From assembly GCF_041549525.1 (NCBI RefSeq), contig NZ_CP157456.1:1674001-1738000 (forward strand): DNA of 64,000 bases. The letters are read 5' to 3'. The notes beneath the pieces were generated by a model that was given only the letters and a program-made list of their open reading frames with translations, ran no database searches and was not told the DNA's origin. Of this stretch, positions 43,233 to 52,325 are shown piece by piece (position 1 is the stretch's first letter; the number at the start of each line of letters is the position of its first letter). The stretch comes from Paenarthrobacter aurescens (lineage in GTDB: Bacteria > Actinomycetota > Actinomycetes > Actinomycetales > Micrococcaceae). A program made the translations under genes and the position numbers.

Positions 43233-43535
43233 TTGAAAACCCAAAACCTAACGCCGGTTGCCGTGTCGCGCTGATTCGCTCCGGACGTGCCGGAGCCGGG
43301 GCTTGCCGAAGCCCCTTCAACATCATATGGTGCATCGCGGTGGTTTCCCGCTTTCTACGCGCCCGGGGCCCGGGGGAGATGGCCCGGCAATAGCACGCCG
43401 TCGGATCGCGCGCACGCATATACAGCCCACATGACGATTCCTTTGTGATGGTTGCCACAAAGATTTGTGTTTGATGCTGGCGGCACTACACACTGTGACC
43501 ACCGACCGATCCACCCGCAATGATGCAGGAGAAGT
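43233..43535. other. Divergent region between parA-like gene and pyc
   Basis: These 303 bases hold no gene that I can support. A CRP/GlxR-like site lies at 43444-43459. The stretch 43420-43530 is lower in GC than the flanks, consistent with the pyc promoter. Confidence 0.7.
43444..43459. promoter_or_regulatory. CRP/GlxR-like site upstream of pyc
   Basis: TGTGATGGTTGCCACA has the form TGTGA-N6-CCACA, one base from the TGTGA-N6-TCACA consensus, within the longer palindrome CTTTGTG-N8-CACAAAG (43441-43462). It ends 77 bases before the pyc start codon. Confidence 0.6.
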
Positions 43536-46500
43536 ATGTTTTCGAAAATTCTGGTGGCCAATCGCGGCGAAATCGCGATCAGGGCGTTTCGCGCTGGTTA
43601 TGAACTGGGCGCCAAGACAGTAGCCGTCTTTCCGCATGAGGACCGTAACTCGATCCACCGGCAGAAGGCCGACGAAGCTTACCTGATCGGCGAGGTGGGC
43701 CATCCCGTCCGCGCCTACCTGGACGTAGAGGAGGTTGTCCGCGTCGCCAAAGAAGCCGGCGCTGACGCCATTTACCCCGGCTACGGCTTCCTCTCGGAAA
43801 ACCCGGACCTGGCTCGCGCGGCCAAGGCTGCAGGAATCACCTTTGTGGGTCCGCCCGCTGAGGTCCTGGAACTGGCAGGCAATAAGGTTGCCGCCCTGGA
43901 GGCTGCACGCAAGGCAGGCGTTCCTGTCCTGAAGTCGAGCAAGCCTTCCAAGGACCTTGACGAGCTCATTGCTGCAGCTGACGAGATCGGTTTCCCCATT
44001 TTCGCCAAGGCAGTTGCTGGTGGTGGTGGTCGTGGAATGCGCCGTGTGGAGACGCGCGAGGCCCTTCCTGAAGCGCTGCAGTCCGCCATGCGCGAGGCCG
44101 ATGCTGCCTTCGGTGATCCCACCATGTTCCTGGAACAGGCAGTCCTGCGTCCCCGCCACATTGAAGTGCAGATCCTGGCCGACGCCGAAGGCAACGTCAT
44201 GCACCTCTTCGAGCGCGACTGTTCCCTGCAGCGCCGTCACCAGAAGGTGGTGGAAATCGCCCCTGCTCCGAACCTGGATGAAAACATCCGCCAGGCGCTT
44301 TACCGGGATGCGGTGGCCTTCGCCAAGGCCCTGAACTACGTCAACGCCGGAACCGTGGAGTTCCTGGTGGATACCGAGGGGGAGCGCGCCGGACAGCACG
44401 TCTTCATTGAAATGAACCCCCGCATCCAGGTTGAGCACACCGTCACTGAGGAAATCACCGATGTTGACCTTGTGCAGGCCCAGATGCGCATCGCCTCGGG
44501 TGAAACCCTGGCGGATCTTGGGCTGAGCCAGGATTCGGTGTCCATCAAGGGCGCTGCCCTCCAGTGTCGTATTACTACTGAGGATCCCTCCAACGGCTTC
44601 CGCCCTGACGTTGGAAAGATCACCGGTTACCGTTCCGCTGGTGGCGCCGGTGTAAGGCTCGACGGCGGTACGGTCTACTCGGGTGCGGAGATCAGCCCGC
44701 ACTTTGACTCCATGCTGGTAAAGCTGACCTGCCGTGGCCGTGACTACCCGGCGGCTGTGGCCCGTGCGCGTCGTGGCCTGGCCGAGTTCCGCATCCGTGG
44801 CGTCTCCACCAACATCCCCTTCCTGCAGGCAGTACTTGCGGACCCGGACTTCAATGCCGGGAACGTGGCTACGGACTTCATCGACAAACGCCCTGAGCTG
44901 CTGAAATCGCACATTTCCGCTGACCGTGGCACCAAGCTGCTGACCTGGCTGGCGGAAGTGACCGTGAACAAGCCGAACGGCGAGCTCAAGGTCCATTCCG
45001 ATCCCGCCAGCAAGCTGCCCGCCATTGATGGGCCGGTTCCCGCGTCGGGTTCCCGCCAGAAGTTGATTGAACTTGGGCCGGAAGGTTTCGCAAAGGCACT
45101 TCGCGAACAGCAGGCGCTGGCCGTCACGGACACCACCTTCCGTGATGCCCACCAGTCTCTGTTGGCAACACGTGTCCGCACCCGCGACCTCGTAGCTGCC
45201 GGCCCGGCAGTGACCGCACTCATGCCGGAGCTGCTTTCCGTGGAGGCCTGGGGCGGTGCAACATACGACGTCGCGCTCCGCTTCCTTGGTGAGGACCCGT
45301 GGGACCGTCTGGCTGCTTTGCGCAAGGCGTTGCCGAATACCTGTATCCAGATGCTGCTCCGCGGCCGCAACACTGTGGGCTACACCCCGTACCCGGAAGA
45401 AGTGACGGAGGCTTTCGTCAACGAGGCCGCTGCTACGGGGATCGACATCTTCCGTATCTTTGACGCCCTCAACGACGTCAACCAGATGGCCCCCGCCATC
45501 CGGGCCGTCCGGGCCACGGGGACCGCCGTCGCGGAAGTTGCCCTGTGCTACACCGGCAACCTTCTTGACCCCAACGAGGACCTGTACACCCTCGACTACT
45601 ACCTGGACCTGGCCCAGAAGATCGTCGACGCCGGTGCACACATCCTGGCCATCAAGGACATGGCAGGCCTCCTGCGTCCCGCCGCTGCCGCGAAGTTGGT
45701 GACGGCGCTGCGTGAGCGCTTCGACCTCCCCGTACACCTGCACACGCACGACACCGCCGGTGGTCAACTTGCCACCTTGCTGGCAGCTGTTGACGCCGGT
45801 GTGGACGCAGTCGATGTGGCGGCGGCTTCCCTGGCAGGCACCACCAGCCAGCCCGCGGCGTCCGCCTTGGTTGCTGCCTTGGCCAACACGCCCCGCGATA
45901 CCGGGCTGAGCCTGGCCAACGTGGGCGCGCTCGAGCCTTACTGGGAAGCTGTACGGCGCGTCTACGCCCCCTTCGAATCCGGTCTCCCGGGTCCCACAGG
46001 GCGCGTCTACCAGCATGAAATCCCCGGCGGCCAGCTCTCCAACCTTCGCCAACAGGCCATCGCCCTTGGTCTCGGTGAGCAGTTTGAGGCCATCGAGGAC
46101 ATGTACACGGCCGCTGACCGCATCCTTGGCCGCTTGGTCAAGGTCACGCCGTCTTCCAAGGTTGTGGGCGATCTCGCGTTGCACCTTGTTGGACTCAACG
46201 CCGATCCCGCGGATTTCAATGAGAACCCGCAGAACTACGACATCCCGGATTCTGTCATCGGCTTCCTGTCCGGCGAGCTCGGTGATCCTCCCGGAGGCTG
46301 GCCCGAGCCGTTCCGCACCAAGGCCCTTCAAGGCCGCAGCGTCAAGGTGCGCGACGTCGAGATCAGTGCCGAGGACAGCGCAGCGCTGAAGGGCGACTCC
46401 AAGACGCGGCAGCACACGCTGAACCGTTTGCTCTTCGCTGGACCCACCAAGGATTACCTGAAGAGCGTGGACACCTACGGGAACATCTCCGTGCTGGATA

Positions 46501-46931
46501 CCCGTGACTATCTGTACGGTCTCCAGCAGGGCGCAGAGCACGTTATTGAGCTGGAGAAGGGTGTCCGCCTCATTGCCCAGCTTGAGGCTGTTTCAGAAGC
46601 CGATGAGAAGGGCATGCGCACCGTGATGTGCACGCTCAACGGCCAGTCCCGGCCGGTGGTTGTCCGTGACCGCTCGGTGGTCAGCAACGTCAAGGCCGCC
46701 GAGAAGGCAGATCCGGCACAGCCCGGCCAGGTTGCTGCTCCGTTTGCCGGCGCAGTTACCGTCACGGCAAAGGTGGGCGATGTAGTCAACGCGGGCGATA
46801 CTGTGGCCACCATTGAGGCCATGAAGATGGAAGCTTCCATCACCACGCCGGTAGCCGGTACGGTCTCCCGCCTCGCCATTTCCTCCGTGGAGCAGGTCCA
46901 GGGCGGCGACTTGCTGCTGGTGATCGGCTAG
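43536..46931 (+). CDS. pyc: Pyruvate carboxylase
   Basis: The biotin enzyme that makes oxaloacetate from pyruvate, bicarbonate and ATP. The 1131-residue protein is a full single-chain form: biotin carboxylase domain (residues 1 to about 450; GGGGRGMRRV, EMNPRIQVEHTVTEE), carboxyltransferase domain (about 520-800; DTTFRDAHQSLLATR, KDMAGLLRP), allosteric/linker region and the biotinyl domain with the lysine in IEAMKMEAS near residue 1097. Isolated start, 290-300 bases from the divergent ParA-like gene, ends at a strong terminator. It replenishes the TCA cycle, which fits nearby methylcitrate and dicarboxylate genes in the window. Confidence 0.97.
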   Translation: MFSKILVANRGEIAIRAFRAGYELGAKTVAVFPHEDRNSIHRQKADEAYLIGEVGHPVRAYLDVEEVVRVAKEAGADAIYPGYGFLSENPDLARAAKAAGITFVGPPAEVLELAGNKVAALEAARKAGVPVLKSSKPSKDLDELIAAADEIGFPIFAKAVAGGGGRGMRRVETREALPEALQSAMREADAAFGDPTMFLEQAVLRPRHIEVQILADAEGNVMHLFERDCSLQRRHQKVVEIAPAPNLDENIRQALYRDAVAFAKALNYVNAGTVEFLVDTEGERAGQHVFIEMNPRIQVEHTVTEEITDVDLVQAQMRIASGETLADLGLSQDSVSIKGAALQCRITTEDPSNGFRPDVGKITGYRSAGGAGVRLDGGTVYSGAEISPHFDSMLVKLTCRGRDYPAAVARARRGLAEFRIRGVSTNIPFLQAVLADPDFNAGNVATDFIDKRPELLKSHISADRGTKLLTWLAEVTVNKPNGELKVHSDPASKLPAIDGPVPASGSRQKLIELGPEGFAKALREQQALAVTDTTFRDAHQSLLATRVRTRDLVAAGPAVTALMPELLSVEAWGGATYDVALRFLGEDPWDRLAALRKALPNTCIQMLLRGRNTVGYTPYPEEVTEAFVNEAAATGIDIFRIFDALNDVNQMAPAIRAVRATGTAVAEVALCYTGNLLDPNEDLYTLDYYLDLAQKIVDAGAHILAIKDMAGLLRPAAAAKLVTALRERFDLPVHLHTHDTAGGQLATLLAAVDAGVDAVDVAAASLAGTTSQPAASALVAALANTPRDTGLSLANVGALEPYWEAVRRVYAPFESGLPGPTGRVYQHEIPGGQLSNLRQQAIALGLGEQFEAIEDMYTAADRILGRLVKVTPSSKVVGDLALHLVGLNADPADFNENPQNYDIPDSVIGFLSGELGDPPGGWPEPFRTKALQGRSVKVRDVEISAEDSAALKGDSKTRQHTLNRLLFAGPTKDYLKSVDTYGNISVLDTRDYLYGLQQGAEHVIELEKGVRLIAQLEAVSEADEKGMRTVMCTLNGQSRPVVVRDRSVVSNVKAAEKADPAQPGQVAAPFAGAVTVTAKVGDVVNAGDTVATIEAMKMEASITTPVAGTVSRLAISSVEQVQGGDLLLVIG

Positions 46932-46946
46932 CCATCCAGGCAAAGA

Positions 46947-46988
46947 AGTACCCCGTCCGGAAGAATCCGGACGGGGTACTTTTTTGTC
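46947..46988 (+). terminator. pyc terminator
   Basis: A perfect 14-bp stem (46947-46960 with 46967-46980) and loop AAGAAT are followed by TTTTTTGTCTTTT, a textbook intrinsic terminator. Confidence 0.95.
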
Positions 46989-47000
46989 TTTTCCCGGTGA

Positions 47001-48812
47001 CTAGGAAGCGCGGGGTGCTGAGTACATTTCCTCTATGACGGCGTCGAAGTCCTTCATGACCTGTGCACGCTTGACCTTCAGGGACGGGGTCAGGTGCCCG
47101 GAGGCCTCGGTGAAGTCCGCAGGAACGATCCTGAAGGACTTGATGGCCTCGGCCTGGGAGACGGACTGGTTGGCCTTGCTGATGAGCTCCTGGACTGCTG
47201 CCTTCACCACCGGGTGATCAGTGGCCTCTGCCAGAGTGGTGCTTGCGGGAAGTCCATGGCGGTCCAGCCATCCGGGGAGCGCCTCTTCATCCAAAGTGAC
47301 CAGAGCACCGATGAACGGGCGGTTGTCGCCCACCACCAGCACTTGGGAAACCAGGGCATCTGCGCGGATCTGGTCCTCCAGCAGGGCCGGAACCACGTTC
47401 TTCCCGCCTGCGGTAACAATGATTTCCTTCTTGCGGCCAGTGATCTTGAGGAATCCGTTGCTGTCCAGCTCGCCGATGTCCCCGGTGCGGAACCAGCCGT
47501 CGGCAAACGTTTCGGCCGTCAGGTCTTCGCGCTTGTAGTAGCCCCGCATGACGCAGACGCCCTTGGCGAGGATCTCACCGTCGTCGGCGATTTTCACCGA
47601 GTTGCCGGGGAGCGGGGCGCCAACGGTGCCGATCTTGATCATGGACGGTGTGTTCACCGAGATGGGGGCTGTGGTCTCGGTCAGGCCGTAGCCCTCCAGG
47701 ATCTGCAGGCCGATTCCTTGGAAGAAGTGACCCAGGCGCTCACCCAAAGGGCCGCCTCCGGAAACGGCGTGGGCAACGTGGCCACCCATGGCGGCGCGGA
47801 GCTTGCCGTAGACGAGTTTGTCGAACACGGCATGCTTGAGCTTCAGGCCAAGTCCCAGCGAACCGGCCTCGCGGGCTTTGGAGTACGCGATCGCAGTATC
47901 CACGGCCCGGTGGAAGATGGCACCCTTACCGCCGTCCTCCGCCTTTGTCAGTGCCGAGTTGTACACCTTTTCAAAGACCCGGGGTACAGCCAGGATGAAC
48001 GTCGGCTGGAAACTCTGGAGATCAGCCAACAGATTCTTGATGTCCGGGGTGTGCGCCACCTTGACGCCGCCGGCCACCGCCAGCACGGAGATGAAGCGTG
48101 CGAAGACGTGGGCCAGGGGGAGGAACATGATGGTTTTGCCGGACTCGTTGATGATCTCAGGCAATGAAGCGCGGGCGTTCTCGGACAGTTCCACAAAGTT
48201 GCCGTGCGTCAGTTCGCAGCCCTTTGGCCTGCCCGTGGTGCCGGAGGTGTAAATGATGGTGGCGAGGTCCTTGAGGCCGGCCGAGGAGCGGCGGGACTCA
48301 AGTTCGTCGTCGGGGACGCCAGCGCCTGCGCTGCGCAGGGCGTCCAGGCCTGCGCCCTCAAGCTGCCAGACGTTGGCTACGGATGTGATGTCTTCCGCGG
48401 CCACCGCTTGGCGAATGACGTCCTCGTGATGTGCTGCTTCGCCGAAGGCAGCCACTGCACCGGAATCACCCAGGTTCCACGCCACTTGTGAAGGAGAGGA
48501 TGTCTCGTAGATCGGCACGGACACAGCCCCTGCGAACCAGATGGCGAAGTCCACAAGGGACCATTCATACCGCGTGCGGGACATAATTCCCACGCGGTCG
48601 CCGGCGGCAACACCGCTGGCAATGAGTCCCTTGGCCAGGGCGCGGACGTCCTCGAGGAAGTCCTTGGCACGGATGTCCTGCCATTGCCCGTTACTGTCCA
48701 GCTTGGAGAAAAGTGCAGGGTTGGACGCTTTTTCGGCCTCGCGGATCACGAAGTCCGTGATGTTCGTTTCAGGGGCGATATTCACCAGGGGAGGAACACT
48801 TATTTCGCGCAC
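47001..48812 (-). CDS. Long-chain acyl-CoA synthetase (FadD15-like)
   Basis: It activates fatty acids to acyl-CoA through an acyl-adenylate. The 603-residue protein has the AMP-binding motif IIYTSGTTGRPKG near residue 186, the region GYGLTETTAPISVNTP near 378 and the C-terminal GRKKEIIVTAGGKNV near 470. The GTG at 48812 is chosen because AAAGGAG precedes it by five bases; an ATG seven codons upstream contains that site and is less likely. The position beside the glucokinase and esterases follows Rv2187 (fadD15). Confidence 0.92.
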   Translation of the reverse strand: MREISVPPLVNIAPETNITDFVIREAEKASNPALFSKLDSNGQWQDIRAKDFLEDVRALAKGLIASGVAAGDRVGIMSRTRYEWSLVDFAIWFAGAVSVPIYETSSPSQVAWNLGDSGAVAAFGEAAHHEDVIRQAVAAEDITSVANVWQLEGAGLDALRSAGAGVPDDELESRRSSAGLKDLATIIYTSGTTGRPKGCELTHGNFVELSENARASLPEIINESGKTIMFLPLAHVFARFISVLAVAGGVKVAHTPDIKNLLADLQSFQPTFILAVPRVFEKVYNSALTKAEDGGKGAIFHRAVDTAIAYSKAREAGSLGLGLKLKHAVFDKLVYGKLRAAMGGHVAHAVSGGGPLGERLGHFFQGIGLQILEGYGLTETTAPISVNTPSMIKIGTVGAPLPGNSVKIADDGEILAKGVCVMRGYYKREDLTAETFADGWFRTGDIGELDSNGFLKITGRKKEIIVTAGGKNVVPALLEDQIRADALVSQVLVVGDNRPFIGALVTLDEEALPGWLDRHGLPASTTLAEATDHPVVKAAVQELISKANQSVSQAEAIKSFRIVPADFTEASGHLTPSLKVKRAQVMKDFDAVIEEMYSAPRAS

Positions 48813-49000
48813 GGAAGCTCCTTTGATATCCACGGGCCACGAGGGGCTGCTTTCACTCTAGTATGCCCGCTCGAGGTGGTGTGTTCTATTTCACCTACTG
48901 GCGAGTAACTTTACGGATGAGCAGGCAATTCAGGCAACTCGGGATCTGGTTCACCTGCGCAATGCAAGAGCCGCTCTGCGCTGCGCAATAGGATGATGGG

Positions 49001-50059
49001 ATGCCCGTACTACGGTCCAGTTCCATGGTCAGATCCAAGCCCCCGGCCTCGGCATGGAAGGATGTGCCCTGGGCTGCCCGGCGGAGCCACCTGGGACGGC
49101 GGGGACTGGCAATCGGCATTGACATCGGCGGCACCAAAGTGGCCGCAGGTGTAGTGGACGCTGAGGGCAGGGTCCTGGCCGAAGCCCGCAGATCAACGCC
49201 TGGTGCAGACCCCCGGGCTGTGGAGCAGACCATAGTGGAGCTCGTGAACGAGCTCAGTGCCGGCCACAGGGTTGCCACGGTGGGAATCGGCGCAGCAGGC
49301 TGGATGGACCTCGACGGCGGCACGGTGCTGTTCAGCCCGCACCTGGCCTGGCGCAATGAGCCCCTGAGGGACAGCCTCCAGAAATTGCTGAGGCGTCCGG
49401 TGCTGCTGACCAACGACGCCGACGCTGCAGCATGGGCCGAATGGCGCTTTGGCGCAGGTCAGGGCGAAAGCCGGCTGGTCTGCATCACGCTGGGCACGGG
49501 AATCGGCGGAGCCATGGTGATGGACGGCCGGGTGGAGCGCGGCCGCTACGGAGTGGCCGGGGAATTCGGACACCAGATTATCTTCCCCGGAGGACACCGC
49601 TGCGAATGCGGCAACCGCGGATGCTGGGAGCAATACGCCTCCGGTAACGCCCTGGGCCGGGAAGCCAGGGAACTGGTACGGACCAACTCCCCGGCAGGTT
49701 CAGCCCTCCTGGAAAAGTCCGGCGGGACCGCGGAGGAACTATCCGGCGCGGCCGTTACCGCGCTGGCGCTCGCCGGTGATGCCACCTCGCGTGAGCTCAT
49801 TGCAGATCAGGGGCAGTGGTTGGGCCTGGGGTTGGCCAACCTTGCGGCGGCGCTGGACCCCGGCATGTTCGTCATTGGCGGAGGGCTGTGTGATGCGGGG
49901 GAGTTGCTTGCAGCGCCGGCCCGGGAGTCATTTGCCAAGAACCTCACGGGGCAGGGTTTCCGGCCCATGGCCAGGATTGAACTCGCCGCGCTGGGTCCTC
50001 GTGCCGGCATGATCGGTGCGGCAGACCTGTCCCGGGTCAGCGGCCGGGCACGCAGCTAG
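49001..50059 (+). CDS. ROK-family glucokinase
   Basis: A 352-residue sugar kinase. The phosphate-binding motif IGIDIGGTKVAAG lies near residue 38, LGTGIGGAMV near 170 and the ROK zinc-binding signature GHRCECGNRGCWEQ near 204. About 30 residues precede the first motif. Glucose phosphorylation is the usual role, though ROK proteins can act on other hexoses. The stop codon overlaps by two bases that of the converging gene (shared CTAG). Confidence 0.9.
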   Translation: MPVLRSSSMVRSKPPASAWKDVPWAARRSHLGRRGLAIGIDIGGTKVAAGVVDAEGRVLAEARRSTPGADPRAVEQTIVELVNELSAGHRVATVGIGAAGWMDLDGGTVLFSPHLAWRNEPLRDSLQKLLRRPVLLTNDADAAAWAEWRFGAGQGESRLVCITLGTGIGGAMVMDGRVERGRYGVAGEFGHQIIFPGGHRCECGNRGCWEQYASGNALGREARELVRTNSPAGSALLEKSGGTAEELSGAAVTALALAGDATSRELIADQGQWLGLGLANLAAALDPGMFVIGGGLCDAGELLAAPARESFAKNLTGQGFRPMARIELAALGPRAGMIGAADLSRVSGRARS

Positions 50060-50640
50060 AGGCGCGCGCCGTCGTCGTCCTCGTTCTTTTCCTGCGGGAG
50101 CCGCATGATGAGATAAATCACTGACGCCACGAAAATGGCCACAATGCCCAGCGTGGCCGTCAATGGTGCCGATCTCCAGAACATGGCAGTGAAGAGCAGC
50201 GCGAGGGGTCCGCCCACCGCACCAATCCATGCGAGCATGACCAGCGGTTCGGTTCCGGCCAGGCTTGGGGGGTCCTCGGGGACGAACGTGTGGTCCTCAT
50301 CCTCCACTTCGAAGTCCCGGGGCCCGGCCGGCCTGCCGGAGGCTGCGGCCTCTGCGCCGGAATCGGCCGCATCAGCCGCCGGGTCCTGTGCCCGGGGAGA
50401 GAGGCCCAGCGGATCAAAGTCCTTGAACGTACGGCCGGGCCCGGGCTGCTGCACTGGCTCGGCTTCAGAGCCGTGGCTCCCGGGGCTGTCCTCAGTGGCG
50501 TGCCTCCCGGGGCTGTCCTCAGGCCGGTCACCGGCCAGGCCGGACTGTGTGGCCTCCAACCGGGACACCAGATCCAGCCATACGGCGTCGTCGTCCTTGT
50601 TGGCGCTCTGATCGGCTGAGTTGGGATCAGGCCTGTTCAT
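50056..50640 (-). CDS. Hypothetical membrane protein with acidic N-terminus
   Basis: A 194-residue protein. Residues 1-125 are hydrophilic, rich in D, E, P, S and A, and look disordered; two hydrophobic segments (about 130-150 and 157-178) anchor it in the membrane, and a short KNEDDDGARL tail follows. It overlaps the preceding esterase gene by 14 bases on the same strand, so it is probably part of an operon with it. No function is evident. Confidence 0.75.
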   Translation of the reverse strand: MNRPDPNSADQSANKDDDAVWLDLVSRLEATQSGLAGDRPEDSPGRHATEDSPGSHGSEAEPVQQPGPGRTFKDFDPLGLSPRAQDPAADAADSGAEAAASGRPAGPRDFEVEDEDHTFVPEDPPSLAGTEPLVMLAWIGAVGGPLALLFTAMFWRSAPLTATLGIVAIFVASVIYLIMRLPQEKNEDDDGARL

Positions 50641-51430
50641 GGGCTGTGTCCTTTGCAGGGGAAAGCCCGTGACCGGCCAGGGCCGCTACGGTCTTTTGAA
50701 TAAACTCGACTGACCCGTCAAAGATCTCCGGTGCGTCATGATCCAAGGTGGCAACATGGCGGCTGTTGTGGAGGTAGTTCACCTCAACGGGCGCCTGCAC
50801 CCGGGACTTGAGGAATTCCAGGCTCGCAGTGGAGATGACGTTGTCCACCGTGGATTTGTACACCCGGACGGGGGAGCTGATGCGGGGCAGTATGGCCGCA
50901 GTATCCTTGTACATCTTTTTCAGTTGGTGAGCGGCTGCTACAGGGGTCCGGGCGTAGGCGCCTTCGTCCTGATCCGGTTTGAGAATGTCATTGGCGATGG
51001 ACGGCGTAGTCTTCACCACATATTTGAGGGCAGCGACGATCACGGCCCGGGGATCATCCAGGACCAGCCCCGGATTGACCACCACCGTGCCGGCAACGGG
51101 ACGGGTGGCGGCGATGCGCAAGGCCAGGGTCCCACCCATGGACAAGCCTGCTGAGAAGACGTAATCGCACTCGGAAGCCAGTTCGAGGTAGGCCTCGTCC
51201 ACGGCACGGTGCCACTCCCGCCACGAGCGCTTGGCCATGTCCTGCCAGGTGGTGCCGTGCCCGGGCAACAAAGGCAGCCTGACGGCATAGCCGGCTGCGG
51301 CAAGGTGCTGGGCCCACGGCCTGACGCTGTGCGGGCTTCCGGTAAACCCATGGGACAGGACCACGCCGACGCGCGGCCCGGCCCCCGTCCAGCTGCTGTG
51401 GAACGGCGAAAAATCCGGGAGCATTTTCAT
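50627..51430 (-). CDS. Alpha/beta-hydrolase, carboxylesterase type (copy 2)
   Basis: A 267-residue esterase/lipase. The oxyanion segment SHGFTGSPHS is near residue 28, LPLLPGHGT near 55 and the nucleophile elbow GLSMGG near 99, with a His near the end (HNSRHVATLDHD). It is clearly paralogous to the neighbouring upstream gene, which it overlaps by four bases (ATGA). Likely short- to medium-chain esters or monoacylglycerol as substrate. Confidence 0.88.
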   Translation of the reverse strand: MKMLPDFSPFHSSWTGAGPRVGVVLSHGFTGSPHSVRPWAQHLAAAGYAVRLPLLPGHGTTWQDMAKRSWREWHRAVDEAYLELASECDYVFSAGLSMGGTLALRIAATRPVAGTVVVNPGLVLDDPRAVIVAALKYVVKTTPSIANDILKPDQDEGAYARTPVAAAHQLKKMYKDTAAILPRISSPVRVYKSTVDNVISTASLEFLKSRVQAPVEVNYLHNSRHVATLDHDAPEIFDGSVEFIQKTVAALAGHGLSPAKDTAHEQA

Positions 51431-52215
51431 GATGACTCTGAGGCTACTCTGTCACCGGCGTGCTGGCGGAAAAAGCCGGCCGATTCTTCAAAAATCGTGG
51501 GCGCATCAACATCAAGGGTGGCAACGTGCGCACTGCGCGGAAGCGTAACAACTTTCAGGCGGGATGAATCAACGTGCTTGCTGATGGTGGCCAGAGAACT
51601 CGGCGGGATGACTTCGTCCACGGAGGACTTGAAGACCAGGACTGGAGCCACCACGTTCGGCAGGCCGCGGGTAGCTGCACGGAAAAGTTTCTTGAGTTCG
51701 TGGACCGACTGCAGTGATGTTTTTGAATAGTCCCCGGTTTCAGCCGTTGCCGGTGAGGGGTTGTCCTCCACTATGGGGGTGGTTGTACGCATCACGTACT
51801 TCAAAGCCCCGATGTACCTCACGCGGGGGTCATAGAAACTCAGCCCCGGGTTCACCAGGACAACCCCCGGAACGTCATGGCGGGAGGCTACCTGGAGAGC
51901 TACGGCTCCACCCATGGACAAGCCCGCCACAAAGCAGGACTTCGTCTTCCCGGCGAGCTCCACATAGCTCTGCTCAAAGGCCCGGTACCAGTCCTGCCAC
52001 CTCGTGCTTGCAAGATCCTGCCAGCTTGTGCCATGCCCTGGAAGGAGGGGCGCAGATACAGCGAAGCCCTGCTTTGCCAAATATTCTGCCCACGGAAGGA
52101 CTGTCAGAGGGCTTCCTGTGAAGCCGTGGCAGATTGCCACTCCAATGGAAGCGTTGGGTCCATGTCCGGGGTAGTGGAAGGCGAGTTGCGTGGCGGGTTG
52201 GTTGCGTTCCGTCAT
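51427..52215 (-). CDS. Alpha/beta-hydrolase, carboxylesterase type (copy 1)
   Basis: A 262-residue esterase/lipase with CHGFTGSPLTVLPWAEYL near residue 30, LLPGHGTSWQDL near 57, GLSMGGAVAL near 101 and PRSAHVATLDVDAP near the C-terminus supplying the His and Asp of the triad. Together with the next gene it forms a tandem duplication; the spacing of the motifs is the same. It starts 110 bases from the divergent plsC gene. Confidence 0.88.
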   Translation of the reverse strand: MTERNQPATQLAFHYPGHGPNASIGVAICHGFTGSPLTVLPWAEYLAKQGFAVSAPLLPGHGTSWQDLASTRWQDWYRAFEQSYVELAGKTKSCFVAGLSMGGAVALQVASRHDVPGVVLVNPGLSFYDPRVRYIGALKYVMRTTTPIVEDNPSPATAETGDYSKTSLQSVHELKKLFRAATRGLPNVVAPVLVFKSSVDEVIPPSSLATISKHVDSSRLKVVTLPRSAHVATLDVDAPTIFEESAGFFRQHAGDRVASESS

Positions 52216-52325
52216 GCGTCCATCGTGTCACTGTTCCTGGGATTTCTCACTGGAGTAGGGTTGCTGTTGAGTGCCGGCCGGGTTGCCCGGGTGCAGGCCA
52301 AGCAATCGGCCGTGGAAGGACAACT

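Noticed and set aside
43323..46541. A 1072-residue antisense frame opposite pyc
   Set aside because: It mirrors the coding strand of pyruvate carboxylase and shows no known domain.
48880..48895. TGTGTTCTATTTCACC as a CRP-like site upstream of the fadD15-like gene and glucokinase
   Set aside because: It differs from the TGTGA-N6-TCACA consensus in both half-sites, so the support is too weak to list.
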